From positions 1 through 64,000 of the forward strand of contig NZ_BDBD01000027.1 of assembly GCF_001612805.1 (NCBI RefSeq): a DNA stretch of 64,000 bases. The letters are read 5' to 3'. Below are positions 36,625 through 44,437 of this stretch, piece by piece. The first letter of the stretch is position 1; the number at the start of each line of letters is the position of its first letter. Origin of the DNA: Nocardia coubleae NBRC 108252 (lineage in GTDB: Bacteria > Actinomycetota > Actinomycetes > Mycobacteriales > Mycobacteriaceae). Under the pieces are notes generated by a model. It was not told the origin of the DNA, searched no databases, and saw only the letters and a list, made by a program, of their open reading frames with translations. Both the position numbers and the translations under genes were made by a program.

Positions 36625-36910
36625 TCTCCCTCACTCCAGGTTTGAGACTCACATGCGTGTGCTTCCGGACCGTGGTGCCGACGCCTTTCCGACTCGCCGC
36701 CCTGAGCGTGGCGTTTGACGAAAGCCACTGAGTCACAGGTTGTTATGTGACACAGCGCACACCGTTGCCGTTCCGTGATCGCGATGCAACGGAGCTGGCA
36801 CGTTGTCACTCCGGACGGGTAGGAATGAGCGGTCAGGGTCGGGGCGTCGTTACCCCGTGGAGACCCCATGCGGACTCCGCGTCATTCGAAGATATAGACG
36901 AGGAAACCTA
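36625..36910. promoter_or_regulatory. Upstream region of the L,D-transpeptidase gene
   Basis: It holds the inverted repeat GTCACA-N8-TGTGAC (36732-36737 and 36746-36751), a candidate operator. The order is the reverse of the CRP site (TGTGA-N6-TCACA), so I do not call it CRP. It loosely recalls GTCACA half-sites bound by the actinobacterial regulator MtrA. No terminator with a T-run was seen for the P450 gene, and no convincing gene. Confidence 0.4.
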
Positions 36911-37780
36911 ATGCACTACGAGGCAAACCGGCAGCAATCCCATCGGCTTCGCCGTGGTCTGCTGCTGACGGCGGCGATCGCCGCCACCGGCGCGCTCATC
37001 GCTGTTCCCGCGCAGGCTCAGCCCGCGCTTCCCGGCGCGGGTTCCAGCAACCCCGTGGTCGAGCAGCCCGCGCCGCAGGCGACGTTCGCGCCGCCGAACA
37101 TCAACATCGCCGACGGCGAGACGGTCGGTGTCGCACAGCCGATCATCATCACCTTCAAGGAGCCGATCGAGGATCGTGCGGCCGCCGAGCGGGCCATCAA
37201 GGTCACCTCGAGCGCCAACGTGCCCGGCAACTTCTACTGGACCGGCGACAAGCAGGTGCGCTGGAAGCCCACCGAGTTCTGGCCCGCCAACACCGACGTG
37301 ACCGTTGTCGCCGGCGGCACCACCAGCTCGTTCCACATCGGTGACGCCTTCGTCGCCACCGTGGACGACGCCACCAAGGTCATCACCGTCACCCGCAACG
37401 GTGAAGTGGTGCGCGAGATGCCGACCTCGCTCGGCAAGCCCGGCTACGAGACCCCCAACGGCACCTACATCGTCGGCGAGCGGCTCGAGAAGATGACGAT
37501 GGACTCGTCCACCTACGGTGTGCCGGTCACCGACCCCGAGGGCTACAAGCTCGAGGTCGAGTACGCCACCCGCCTGTCCAACAGCGGCATCTTCATCCAC
37601 GCCGCGCCGTGGTCGGTGGGTCAGCAGGGCTACTCCAACGCCAGCCACGGCTGCCTGAACGTGAGCACCGAGGATGCCAAGTGGTTCCTGGAGAACTCGC
37701 GTCGCGGTGATGCCGTGATCGTCACCGGCACCCAGGGCCCCACCCTGAGCGCGGGCGACGGCCTGGGCGACTGGAACTGA
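36911..37780 (+). CDS. ldt: Secreted L,D-transpeptidase
   Basis: Protein of 289 aa that forms 3-3 crosslinks in peptidoglycan. A signal peptide (residues about 15-36, LLLTAAIAATGALIAVPAQAQ) is followed by an Ig-like domain (about 58-135) and a YkuD catalytic domain (about 140-275). The catalytic signature is intact: IFIHAAPW, then SHGCLNVST with the nucleophile Cys. GAGGAAAC precedes ATG 36911. It resembles the mycobacterial Ldt group with one Ig domain rather than two. A repeat element begins right after its stop codon. Confidence 0.92.
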   Translation: MHYEANRQQSHRLRRGLLLTAAIAATGALIAVPAQAQPALPGAGSSNPVVEQPAPQATFAPPNINIADGETVGVAQPIIITFKEPIEDRAAAERAIKVTSSANVPGNFYWTGDKQVRWKPTEFWPANTDVTVVAGGTTSSFHIGDAFVATVDDATKVITVTRNGEVVREMPTSLGKPGYETPNGTYIVGERLEKMTMDSSTYGVPVTDPEGYKLEVEYATRLSNSGIFIHAAPWSVGQQGYSNASHGCLNVSTEDAKWFLENSRRGDAVIVTGTQGPTLSAGDGLGDWN

Positions 37781-37888
37781 TCCGCCTCTCCGCGAATTCT
37801 GGCCAGACTCTGGCGCGTACGGAATTCCTGACGCGGCAAGCCATCCGGGCGTGGTTCGGTCAGCCCGTACCCGGTGAGTTACCCATGT
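37781..37888 (+). repeat. Intergenic repeat, copy A (second copy at 60678)
   Basis: A 108-bp sequence matches 60678-60783 at roughly 80% identity by eye and in the same orientation. Blocks such as TCTGGCCAGACTC, GACGCGGCAAGC (ACGCGGCAAGC in copy B) and GGTGAGTTACCCATGT are shared. It starts directly at the ldt stop codon and is followed by a terminator. It contains the palindrome TCTGGCCAGA. Confidence 0.85.
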
Positions 37889-37900
37889 ACTTCTGACCTC

Positions 37901-37944
37901 AGCCGAACAATACGATCAATCCAGGTCGTATTGTTCGGCTTCTT
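37901..37944 (+). terminator. Terminator between ldt and ugpA
   Basis: The 15-bp perfect stem AGCCGAACAATACGA (37901-37915) pairs with 37926-37940, followed by TCTT. It is close upstream of the ugpA start, so it separates the two units. Confidence 0.8.
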
Positions 37945-37958
37945 GCTGTACTAGACCT

Positions 37959-38960
37959 GTGCGCCCGATGTTCAGGAAATCGGCGGGCAGGGTTAACCAG
38001 CGGTTCGCCATGCACCGTAAAGCTGCCGCGGTGCGTAGCAGTCCGGAGCGGGTTCTTCCCGTGCAGCGAGGTCGTGGCCTGAGAAATCGGCCGTGGCAGG
38101 ACTACGCGTTGTTCGTGTTACTCGTAGTCCCGAACTTGGTTCTGCTCGGGATGTTCGTCTACCGGCCGCTGGCCGACAACATCCGGCTCTCGTTCACCGA
38201 CTGGAACATCGCCGATCCCGTCGCTACGCCCATCGGTTTCGCCAACTATGTGGAGTGGTGGCAGCGCGACGACTCCTGGAAGGTCGTCGGCAACACGGTG
38301 ATCTTCACCGTCGCGGCGGTGCTGGTGAGCATGGCGCTCGGGCTGGCGCTGGCGATGTTGCTCGACCGGAAGTTGTTCGGGCGCAATGTGGTTCGGTCCG
38401 CCATCTTCGCGCCGTTCGTGATCTCCGGTGCGGCGATCGGGGTGGCATTCCAATTCATCTTCGACCCCAGTTTCGGGCTCGTGCAAGATGTGCTGCTCCG
38501 CCTCGGCGTGACGAATGTGCCGGATTTCTACCAGGATCCGCAGTGGGCGTTGTTCATGGTAACGATCACCTATATCTGGAAGAATCTCGGATACACCTTC
38601 GTCATCTATCTGGCGGCACTGCAGGGCGTGCGGAGCGAACTGCTGGAAGCCGCCGAAATGGACGGCGCCAGCCGGTGGACGACATTCACCAAAGTGCTTC
38701 TGCCGCAACTTCGTCCGACAACGTTCTTTCTTTCGATCACGGTATTGCTGAACTCGCTTCAGGTATTCGACATCATCAATGTGATGACACGTGGCGGGCC
38801 GCTCGGCAACGGCACGACGACCATGGTGTTCCAGGTGTACGAGGAGTCGTTCCGCAATTTCCGCGCGGGCTACGGCGCGACTGTCGCCACGATCATGTTC
38901 GCCGTGCTGCTCGTGGTGACCCTGATCCAGGTGCGCGTGATGGATCGAGGTGAACGATGA
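37959..38960 (+). CDS. ugpA: Glycerophosphodiester ABC transporter permease UgpA
   Basis: Permease of 333 aa with six predicted helices and the inner-membrane EAA loop ELLEAAEMDGASRWTTFTKVLLPQL, which contacts the ATPase. The first of four genes in the order A-E-B-C, as in the M. tuberculosis ugp operon. Its GTG start lies just past the terminator of ldt; TGTACT is 6 nt upstream, so the transcript may be leaderless. A downstream ATG (residue 4) is an alternative. It overlaps ugpE by ATGA. Confidence 0.85.
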   Translation: MRPMFRKSAGRVNQRFAMHRKAAAVRSSPERVLPVQRGRGLRNRPWQDYALFVLLVVPNLVLLGMFVYRPLADNIRLSFTDWNIADPVATPIGFANYVEWWQRDDSWKVVGNTVIFTVAAVLVSMALGLALAMLLDRKLFGRNVVRSAIFAPFVISGAAIGVAFQFIFDPSFGLVQDVLLRLGVTNVPDFYQDPQWALFMVTITYIWKNLGYTFVIYLAALQGVRSELLEAAEMDGASRWTTFTKVLLPQLRPTTFFLSITVLLNSLQVFDIINVMTRGGPLGNGTTTMVFQVYEESFRNFRAGYGATVATIMFAVLLVVTLIQVRVMDRGER

Positions 38961-39823
38961 AACACGTCGGTCCCGAAACCGTTTCGTATCGCAGGCGGGA
39001 ACGCGCGATCACCCTGCTCGGCTACGCGGCGATGCTGTGTGTGCTCGTCATGGTCGGGGTTCCGCTGTTCTGGATCCTCATCACCTCGTTCAAGGACCGC
39101 GCCGACATCTACACCCAGCCCGCGGTGTACTGGCCGCACAGCTGGCACCCGGAGAACTACGGGCACGCCACGACCACCGTCCCGTTCTGGACGTTCCTGC
39201 GCAACTCGCTGATCGTCACCGGGGTGGTGTCGGCGGTGAAGTTCACGCTCGGGGTGTTCAGCGCCTACGGCCTGGTGTTCCTGCGCTTCCCCGGCAAGAA
39301 CATCGTGTTCCTCGCGATCATCGCCGCGCTGATGGTGCCCAACCAGATCACCGTCATCTCCAACTACGCGCTCATCGCGCAGCTCGGGTGGCGCAACACC
39401 TTCCAGGGCATCATCATCCCGCTCTGCGGCGTGGCCTTCGGCACCTTCCTCATGCGCAACCACTTCCTGTCGCTGCCCGGTGAGGTAATCGAGGCCGCCC
39501 GGATGGACGGCGCCAACTGGTGGCGGCTGCTCACCCGTGTGGTGCTGCCGATGTCGGGGCCGACGATGGTGGCATTCGCGGTGGTCACGCTGGTGAACGA
39601 GTGGAACGAATACCTCTGGCCGTTCCTGATGGCCGACTCCGCCGACGTCGCCACCCTGCCGGTAGGGCTCACGCTGCTGCAGAACACCGAGAACCCGAGC
39701 GTCACCAACTGGGGTCCGGTGATGGCGGGCACCGTGCTCACCATGCTGCCGATTCTCGTGGTGTTCCTCGCGCTGCAACGTCACATGATCAAAGGCCTCA
39801 CCTCCGGTGCGGTCAAGGGTTGA
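38957..39823 (+). CDS. ugpE: Glycerophosphodiester ABC transporter permease UgpE
   Basis: Second permease, 288 aa. First helix LLGYAAMLCVLVMVGVPLFWILI, EAA loop EVIEAARMDGANWWRLLTRVVLPM, and a typical end (LQRHMIKGLTSGAVKG). It forms the heterodimeric channel with UgpA. It is translationally coupled to ugpA. Confidence 0.87.
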   Translation: MKHVGPETVSYRRRERAITLLGYAAMLCVLVMVGVPLFWILITSFKDRADIYTQPAVYWPHSWHPENYGHATTTVPFWTFLRNSLIVTGVVSAVKFTLGVFSAYGLVFLRFPGKNIVFLAIIAALMVPNQITVISNYALIAQLGWRNTFQGIIIPLCGVAFGTFLMRNHFLSLPGEVIEAARMDGANWWRLLTRVVLPMSGPTMVAFAVVTLVNEWNEYLWPFLMADSADVATLPVGLTLLQNTENPSVTNWGPVMAGTVLTMLPILVVFLALQRHMIKGLTSGAVKG

Positions 39824-39843
39824 TTCTCGAACAGGAGATCCAC

Positions 39844-41172
39844 GTGTCCACTTCACGATTTCCGGCGCTGAGCCGTCGCGGCTTCCTCGGCCTGTCCGGC
39901 GGTGTCGCCGCCGGTCTCGCGCTCACCGCTTGCGCGGGCACCGGCGGCGGGTCCGGTGGTGGCGGCGACGCGAACACGATCACCTTCTGGTCCAACCACC
40001 CCGGCACCTCCAAGGAACTCGAGCTCGAGCTCATCAACCGGTTCCAGGCGCAGCACCCCGAGCTGAAGGTGAACCTCGTCGACGCGGGCAAGAACTACGA
40101 GGAGGTGGCGCAGAAGTTCAACGCCGCGCTCACCGGTGGTGACCTGCCCGATGTTGTTGTGCTGTCGGATGTCTGGTGGTTCAACTACGCGCTGACCGGT
40201 GCCATCGAACCGCTCGACGGGCTGTTCGGTGAGGCCGGGGTGAAGCTCGACGACTATGTCGACTCGCTGGCCGCGGACTACCTGTTCGACGGTAAGCACT
40301 ACGCGCTGCCGTACGCGCGCTCGACGCCGCTGTTCTATTACAACAAGGATGTGTGGGCCAAGGCCGGGCTGCCGGATCGTGGGCCGAACTCGTGGCAGGA
40401 GTTCGACGAGTGGGGGCCGAAGATCCAGTCGGTGGTCGGCGGTGACAAGTTCGCGCACGCCTGGGGTGATGCCAAGAACTACCTCGGCTGGACCTTCCAG
40501 GGCCCGAACTGGACCTTCGGCGGCGCCTACTCCGACAAGTGGGCGCTGAAGTTCACCGATCCCGGTTCGATCGCGGCCGCCACCTACCTGCGCGAATCGA
40601 TCAATGTGAAGAAGTACGCGGCGATCCGTCCGCAGATCGCCGTCGACTTCGGGACCGGGGTCGCCGCCTCGACGATCGCTTCCACCGGTGACCTGAAGGG
40701 CATCCAGAAGAACGCGACCGGCAAGTTCGAGCTCGGCACGGCGTTCCTGCCGCATCCCAGCGGGCCCGGCGTCACCACCGGTGGTGCGGGTCTTGCGGTG
40801 CCGTCACGCATCTCCGCCGAGCGGAAGGTGAACGCGCTCAAGTTCATCGAGTTCGCGACCAATGCGGCGAACACGGCGTACTTCTCGCAGAACACGGGTT
40901 ACATGCCGGTGCGCAAGTCGGCGGTGAGCGATCCGACCGAGGTCGACTTCCTCGCCAAGAACCCGCACTCCAAGACCGCCATCGACCAGCTCGCGGTGAC
41001 CAAGTCACAGGACTACGCGCGGGTGTTCGTGCCCGGCGCCGACCAGATCATCGGCACCGGATACGAGCAGATCGGTCTGCAGAACGCGGATCCCGCAACG
41101 GTTCTCGCGAAGGTCGCCGCTGATATCCAGGCGATCATCGACCGGCAGATCACCCCCAAGCTGCCGAAGTAG
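39844..41172 (+). CDS. ugpB: Glycerophosphodiester-binding lipoprotein UgpB
   Basis: Solute-binding lipoprotein of 442 aa. The signal carries a twin-arginine motif (SRRGFLGL) and lipobox LTAC, so it is probably exported folded by Tat and lipidated. The mature sequence aligns with M. tuberculosis UgpB, which binds glycerophosphocholine: ITFWSNHPG, NRFQAQHPELKVNLVDAGKNYEEVAQKFNAAL and YARSTPLFYYNKDVW are nearly the same. The start is the GTG at 39844 with AGGAG upstream; the frame is open much further, over ugpE. Confidence 0.92.
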   Translation: MSTSRFPALSRRGFLGLSGGVAAGLALTACAGTGGGSGGGGDANTITFWSNHPGTSKELELELINRFQAQHPELKVNLVDAGKNYEEVAQKFNAALTGGDLPDVVVLSDVWWFNYALTGAIEPLDGLFGEAGVKLDDYVDSLAADYLFDGKHYALPYARSTPLFYYNKDVWAKAGLPDRGPNSWQEFDEWGPKIQSVVGGDKFAHAWGDAKNYLGWTFQGPNWTFGGAYSDKWALKFTDPGSIAAATYLRESINVKKYAAIRPQIAVDFGTGVAASTIASTGDLKGIQKNATGKFELGTAFLPHPSGPGVTTGGAGLAVPSRISAERKVNALKFIEFATNAANTAYFSQNTGYMPVRKSAVSDPTEVDFLAKNPHSKTAIDQLAVTKSQDYARVFVPGADQIIGTGYEQIGLQNADPATVLAKVAADIQAIIDRQITPKLPK

Positions 41173-41231
41173 TCCCCGTTGGCCCGCGGTCTCCGCCGCG
41201 GGCCCGCTCGTCCGTTTTCGAGGAGAAGTCC

Positions 41232-42308
41232 ATGGCGACAGTGCAGTTCGACGGTGTCACGCACCGCTACCCCGGCAGCGAGACCGCCGCGGTCGACGCA
41301 CTCGATCTCGACATCGCCGACGGCGAATTCCTCGTGCTGGTCGGGCCGTCCGGGTGCGGGAAGTCGACCAGCCTGCGCATGCTCGCCGGACTGGAATCGG
41401 TGGAGGACGGCACGATTCGCATCGGCGATCGTGATGTGACCGGACTGCCGCCCCGGGCGCGCGATGTGGCGATGGTGTTCCAGAGTTACGCGCTCTACCC
41501 GAACATGACCGTCGCGCAGAACATGGGCTTCGCCCTGCGCAACGCGGGAATGTCGAAGTCCGACACCTTGGTTCGGGTCCGCGAGGCAGCCGCCATGCTG
41601 GAACTCGAACCGCTGCTCGACCGCAAACCGGCGAAACTGTCGGGCGGGCAACGGCAACGGGTGGCGATGGGCCGCGCGATCGTGCGCCGCCCGCAGGTGT
41701 TCTGCATGGACGAACCGCTGTCCAACCTGGACGCGAAACTGCGGGTGAGCACCCGCTCGCAGATCGCCGCCCTGCAGCAGCGCCTCGGCACCACAACGGT
41801 GTACGTCACCCACGACCAGGTGGAGGCCATGACCATGGGCCACCGCGTCGCCGTGCTGCGCGAAGGCACCCTGCAGCAGATCGCCGCACCGCGCGAACTC
41901 TACGACGACCCCGTGAACACCTTCGTCGCCGGTTTCATCGGTTCACCCGGCATGAACCTGCTCGAAGCGCCAGTGTCGGACGGTCACGCCGTCCTCGACG
42001 GTCTGCGAATCCCACTGCCCCGCAGCGTTTCCGGTCAGCGCGTGATCCTCGGCATCCGCCCCGAATCCTGGGAAGTCACCACCGACCCCAACGGCATCAC
42101 CGTCGTCGCCGAACTCCTCGAGGAACTCGGCGCCGAATCCTTCGTCTACACCCACGGCGCAGGCACCGACTGGTCGACCCGCGCAGGCAAAATCGTCGTC
42201 CGCGTAGACCGCCGCTTCCACACCACCCTCGGCGAAACCCTCCACCTCCGCCCCAAACCCGAAGAAATCTTCTACTTCGACGCCGAAACCGAACTCCGCC
42301 TCCGCTGA
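41232..42308 (+). CDS. ugpC: ABC transporter ATP-binding protein UgpC
   Basis: ATPase of 358 aa. Walker A GPSGCGKST, signature LSGGQRQRVAMGRA, Walker B VFCMDEPLSNLD, H-loop VTHDQ, then a TOBE-type regulatory domain. It powers UgpAE and is of the MalK/MsmX subfamily, so it could serve other sugar importers too. GAGGAGAAG precedes the ATG. It lies 59 bp after ugpB and ends 1 bp from the convergent fic gene. Confidence 0.92.
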   Translation: MATVQFDGVTHRYPGSETAAVDALDLDIADGEFLVLVGPSGCGKSTSLRMLAGLESVEDGTIRIGDRDVTGLPPRARDVAMVFQSYALYPNMTVAQNMGFALRNAGMSKSDTLVRVREAAAMLELEPLLDRKPAKLSGGQRQRVAMGRAIVRRPQVFCMDEPLSNLDAKLRVSTRSQIAALQQRLGTTTVYVTHDQVEAMTMGHRVAVLREGTLQQIAAPRELYDDPVNTFVAGFIGSPGMNLLEAPVSDGHAVLDGLRIPLPRSVSGQRVILGIRPESWEVTTDPNGITVVAELLEELGAESFVYTHGAGTDWSTRAGKIVVRVDRRFHTTLGETLHLRPKPEEIFYFDAETELRLR

Positions 42309-42309
42309 C

Positions 42310-43503
42310 CTATTTCAGCCCGGCGGCGGTCCGCTTTCCGATCGTTGCCGAGAGGGCGTCGAGTTCGGCCAGAATGTCGGTTGCCGCCCATACTCGACCC
42401 CGCTTCGCTGCCGAAAGCACTTCGAGCACGCCCGCCTCGACCAGGCGATCCAGCGCTCGATAGGTGGCGGAGTCGGTCGTTCCGGCGATTCGCTGTGCCG
42501 TGTCGATATTGAGGATCGGGTGGTCGAGCAGTCCGGCGATCAGCGCCTCGTCCGAAGATCCGGCCCTCGGCCGGGCCGAGGCGCGCCACTGCGCGGGCAA
42601 GTCCGCCAACGTCCGGGCGGATTCGATTGCAGCGTCGCTGGCGTGGACGGCCGCGAGCGCCACGTACTCGACGAATTCGTCGACGCGACCCGCGCGGTAG
42701 GCCATGAGTTGATCGAAGTAGCGTGCGGTGTTCGCCAGCATGACCGACGCCAACGGAACGGTGACCCGGCTGGTCAGGCCACGCCTGCGGAATATCGCGC
42801 TGATCAGCGCGCGCCCGATCCGTCCGTTGCCGTCGACGAACGGATGGATGGACTCGAACTGCGCGTGCGCGATCGCCGCCTGCGCCATGATCGGCAGGTC
42901 GGTTCGGGCGGTGAAAGTCAGCAGGTCGTCCATCAGCTCACCGACGAGCTCGGGCGGCGGCGGGACGAACAACGCGTGCAGTGGGGTGTAGTCGCTACCA
43001 CCGATCCAGTTCTGCGCATCGCGGAACCGGCCGGCCTCACGAGCGGCGTAATAGTCCGGAGCCATGAGCAGCCGATGTGCCGCAAGCAGATCCGAGGTCG
43101 TGACCGGGCCGCTGCTTGCCGCATCCACCATCGTGGCGAGTGCCTGGACGGCGGCGAGCTGCGATTTCGCTTCATCGCTCGCCTTCGCGCCGCCGACGGC
43201 CTTTCCGAAGGCCCGCCAGCCGGCGTCGATGTGTTCGATGTTCGATGACGCTACCGACTCACTGCGCAGCAGGAAGTCGGCGAGCGGAGCCATGTACTGG
43301 CCGAATCCCGCTTCGAGCCGCGCCACCGCGATCACGGCCGTTTCGCCCGCGGTCACCACCTGCGATGGCGGCACATAGTCCAGATCGGCGATGCGCGGGG
43401 GAACAGAGACCGTAATGCGTTCCAACAGGCGGTCGTCACGCGAACCCTGGCGTTGCCGCGGCGACCACGCGCGTTCTTCGAGGCGATGCGGTGGCCAGGT
43501 CAT
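42310..43503 (-). CDS. Fic domain protein (probable AMPylator)
   Basis: Protein of 397 aa. The Fic core motif HPFVDGNGRIGR is complete. An N-terminal helix contains SSNIEHI, matching the inhibitory motif pattern (S/T)xxxE of class II Fic proteins, except that the residue after Glu is His instead of Gly or Asn. The C-terminal ~90 residues look like a winged helix (NIDTAQRIAGTTDSATYRALDRLVEAGVLEV). It would transfer AMP from ATP to a protein Ser/Thr/Tyr; the target is unknown. No antitoxin-like gene is adjacent, as expected for a self-inhibited class II member. Confidence 0.88.
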   Translation of the reverse strand: MTWPPHRLEERAWSPRQRQGSRDDRLLERITVSVPPRIADLDYVPPSQVVTAGETAVIAVARLEAGFGQYMAPLADFLLRSESVASSNIEHIDAGWRAFGKAVGGAKASDEAKSQLAAVQALATMVDAASSGPVTTSDLLAAHRLLMAPDYYAAREAGRFRDAQNWIGGSDYTPLHALFVPPPPELVGELMDDLLTFTARTDLPIMAQAAIAHAQFESIHPFVDGNGRIGRALISAIFRRRGLTSRVTVPLASVMLANTARYFDQLMAYRAGRVDEFVEYVALAAVHASDAAIESARTLADLPAQWRASARPRAGSSDEALIAGLLDHPILNIDTAQRIAGTTDSATYRALDRLVEAGVLEVLSAAKRGRVWAATDILAELDALSATIGKRTAAGLK

Positions 43504-43623
43504 CGGCAGCTGCGATCAGAAAGTACAGCAGGCATTTGCTTACTATACTTTAGTTGCCATAAACGCGACTATCTCCGACCTTACTCGCGTTGGATGCACT
43601 GAAAACGAGCATCTGCCGCAAGT

Positions 43624-44376
43624 TCATCGGAGGAGGGTGGTGGCGTGTTCGCGGGCTCGGATTACGGCTTCGGTGATGCCCTTGCAGAAGGGGAGGCCGT
43701 GGCCGGGGAGGACGAGGGGGGCGTCGAGGGGTTCGAGGGTGGTGAGGGCGGTCAGGGTTTGGTCGGTGTTGTGGTGGAAGAACTTGGGGAGTAGTTGGGG
43801 GCCCTGGTGGGGGGAGGTGGGGTGGGCGGTGATGAGGGCGTCGCCGGTGGCTATGGCGCCCTGGGTGGGGAGGTGGAAGGCGGTGTGGCCGGAGGTGTGG
43901 CCGGGGGAGGAGATGGGGACGGGGTGGCCCGGGAGGTCCAGGGGGCCCGCGGTGGGGAAGGGCTGGATGTGGGGGACAGGGTTCTTGCGGAGACCGCCCG
44001 CTGCCGTAATGCGCAGTGCCCAGGCCGCGGTGCCCGGGTTGGTGAGGCGTTTGATCACGTCGAGGGGAGTGGCTGACTCGTGGACCTCGCCGCGGGCGTG
44101 CGCTACCTCGGTGGGGCTGGTGTAGGCAGGGGTGCCGTAGTGGCGGTGCAGGTGGTTCAGGGCGCCGACGTGGTCGAGGTGGGCGTGGGTGAGCAGGACG
44201 GCGACGATGTCTTCGGGGCGGTGGCCGAGGGCACGGAGCGCCGATTCGATGATTTTCGCGTCGCCGTACCAGCCGGCGTCGATGAGGGTGAGGTCGCGGC
44301 CCTCGCGCAGCAGGACCATGTTCACGTCCGTGCCTCGGATGGTGAACACGTCGTCGGCTACTTGACGATGTCGCAT
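43624..44376 (-). CDS. Metallo-beta-lactamase fold hydrolase
   Basis: Protein of 250 aa. The metal ligands are visible: THAHLDHVG, then PGHTSGHT, GDALI and the final His in LPGHG. There is no signal peptide. The small size and GHTSGHT segment fit glyoxalase II or lactonase-like members, not a drug-degrading lactamase. The substrate is unknown. It stands alone between the Fic and Zmp1-like genes. Confidence 0.85.
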   Translation of the reverse strand: MRHRQVADDVFTIRGTDVNMVLLREGRDLTLIDAGWYGDAKIIESALRALGHRPEDIVAVLLTHAHLDHVGALNHLHRHYGTPAYTSPTEVAHARGEVHESATPLDVIKRLTNPGTAAWALRITAAGGLRKNPVPHIQPFPTAGPLDLPGHPVPISSPGHTSGHTAFHLPTQGAIATGDALITAHPTSPHQGPQLLPKFFHHNTDQTLTALTTLEPLDAPLVLPGHGLPFCKGITEAVIRAREHATTLLR

Positions 44377-44402
44377 GAAAACCTCTCCCTGACAGTGGGT
44401 TT

Positions 44403-44430
44403 CGACCCTACCGGCTCAGCGGTAGGGTCG
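44403..44430 (-). terminator. Hairpin after the M13 peptidase gene
   Basis: A perfect 11-bp stem (44403-44413 with 44420-44430) and GCTCAG loop start 8 bp beyond the zmp1 stop codon. It has no T-run, and it lies upstream of the MBL start. Confidence 0.7.
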
Positions 44431-44437
44431 CGCCCGA

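Noticed and set aside
36732-36751. CRP/Cmr binding site upstream of ldt
   Set aside because: The CRP site is TGTGA-N6-TCACA. Here the half-sites are in reversed order with an 8-nt gap.
36826-36900. Short open frame of 24 codons before ldt
   Set aside because: No adequately spaced ribosome site and no recognisable peptide; not supported as a gene.
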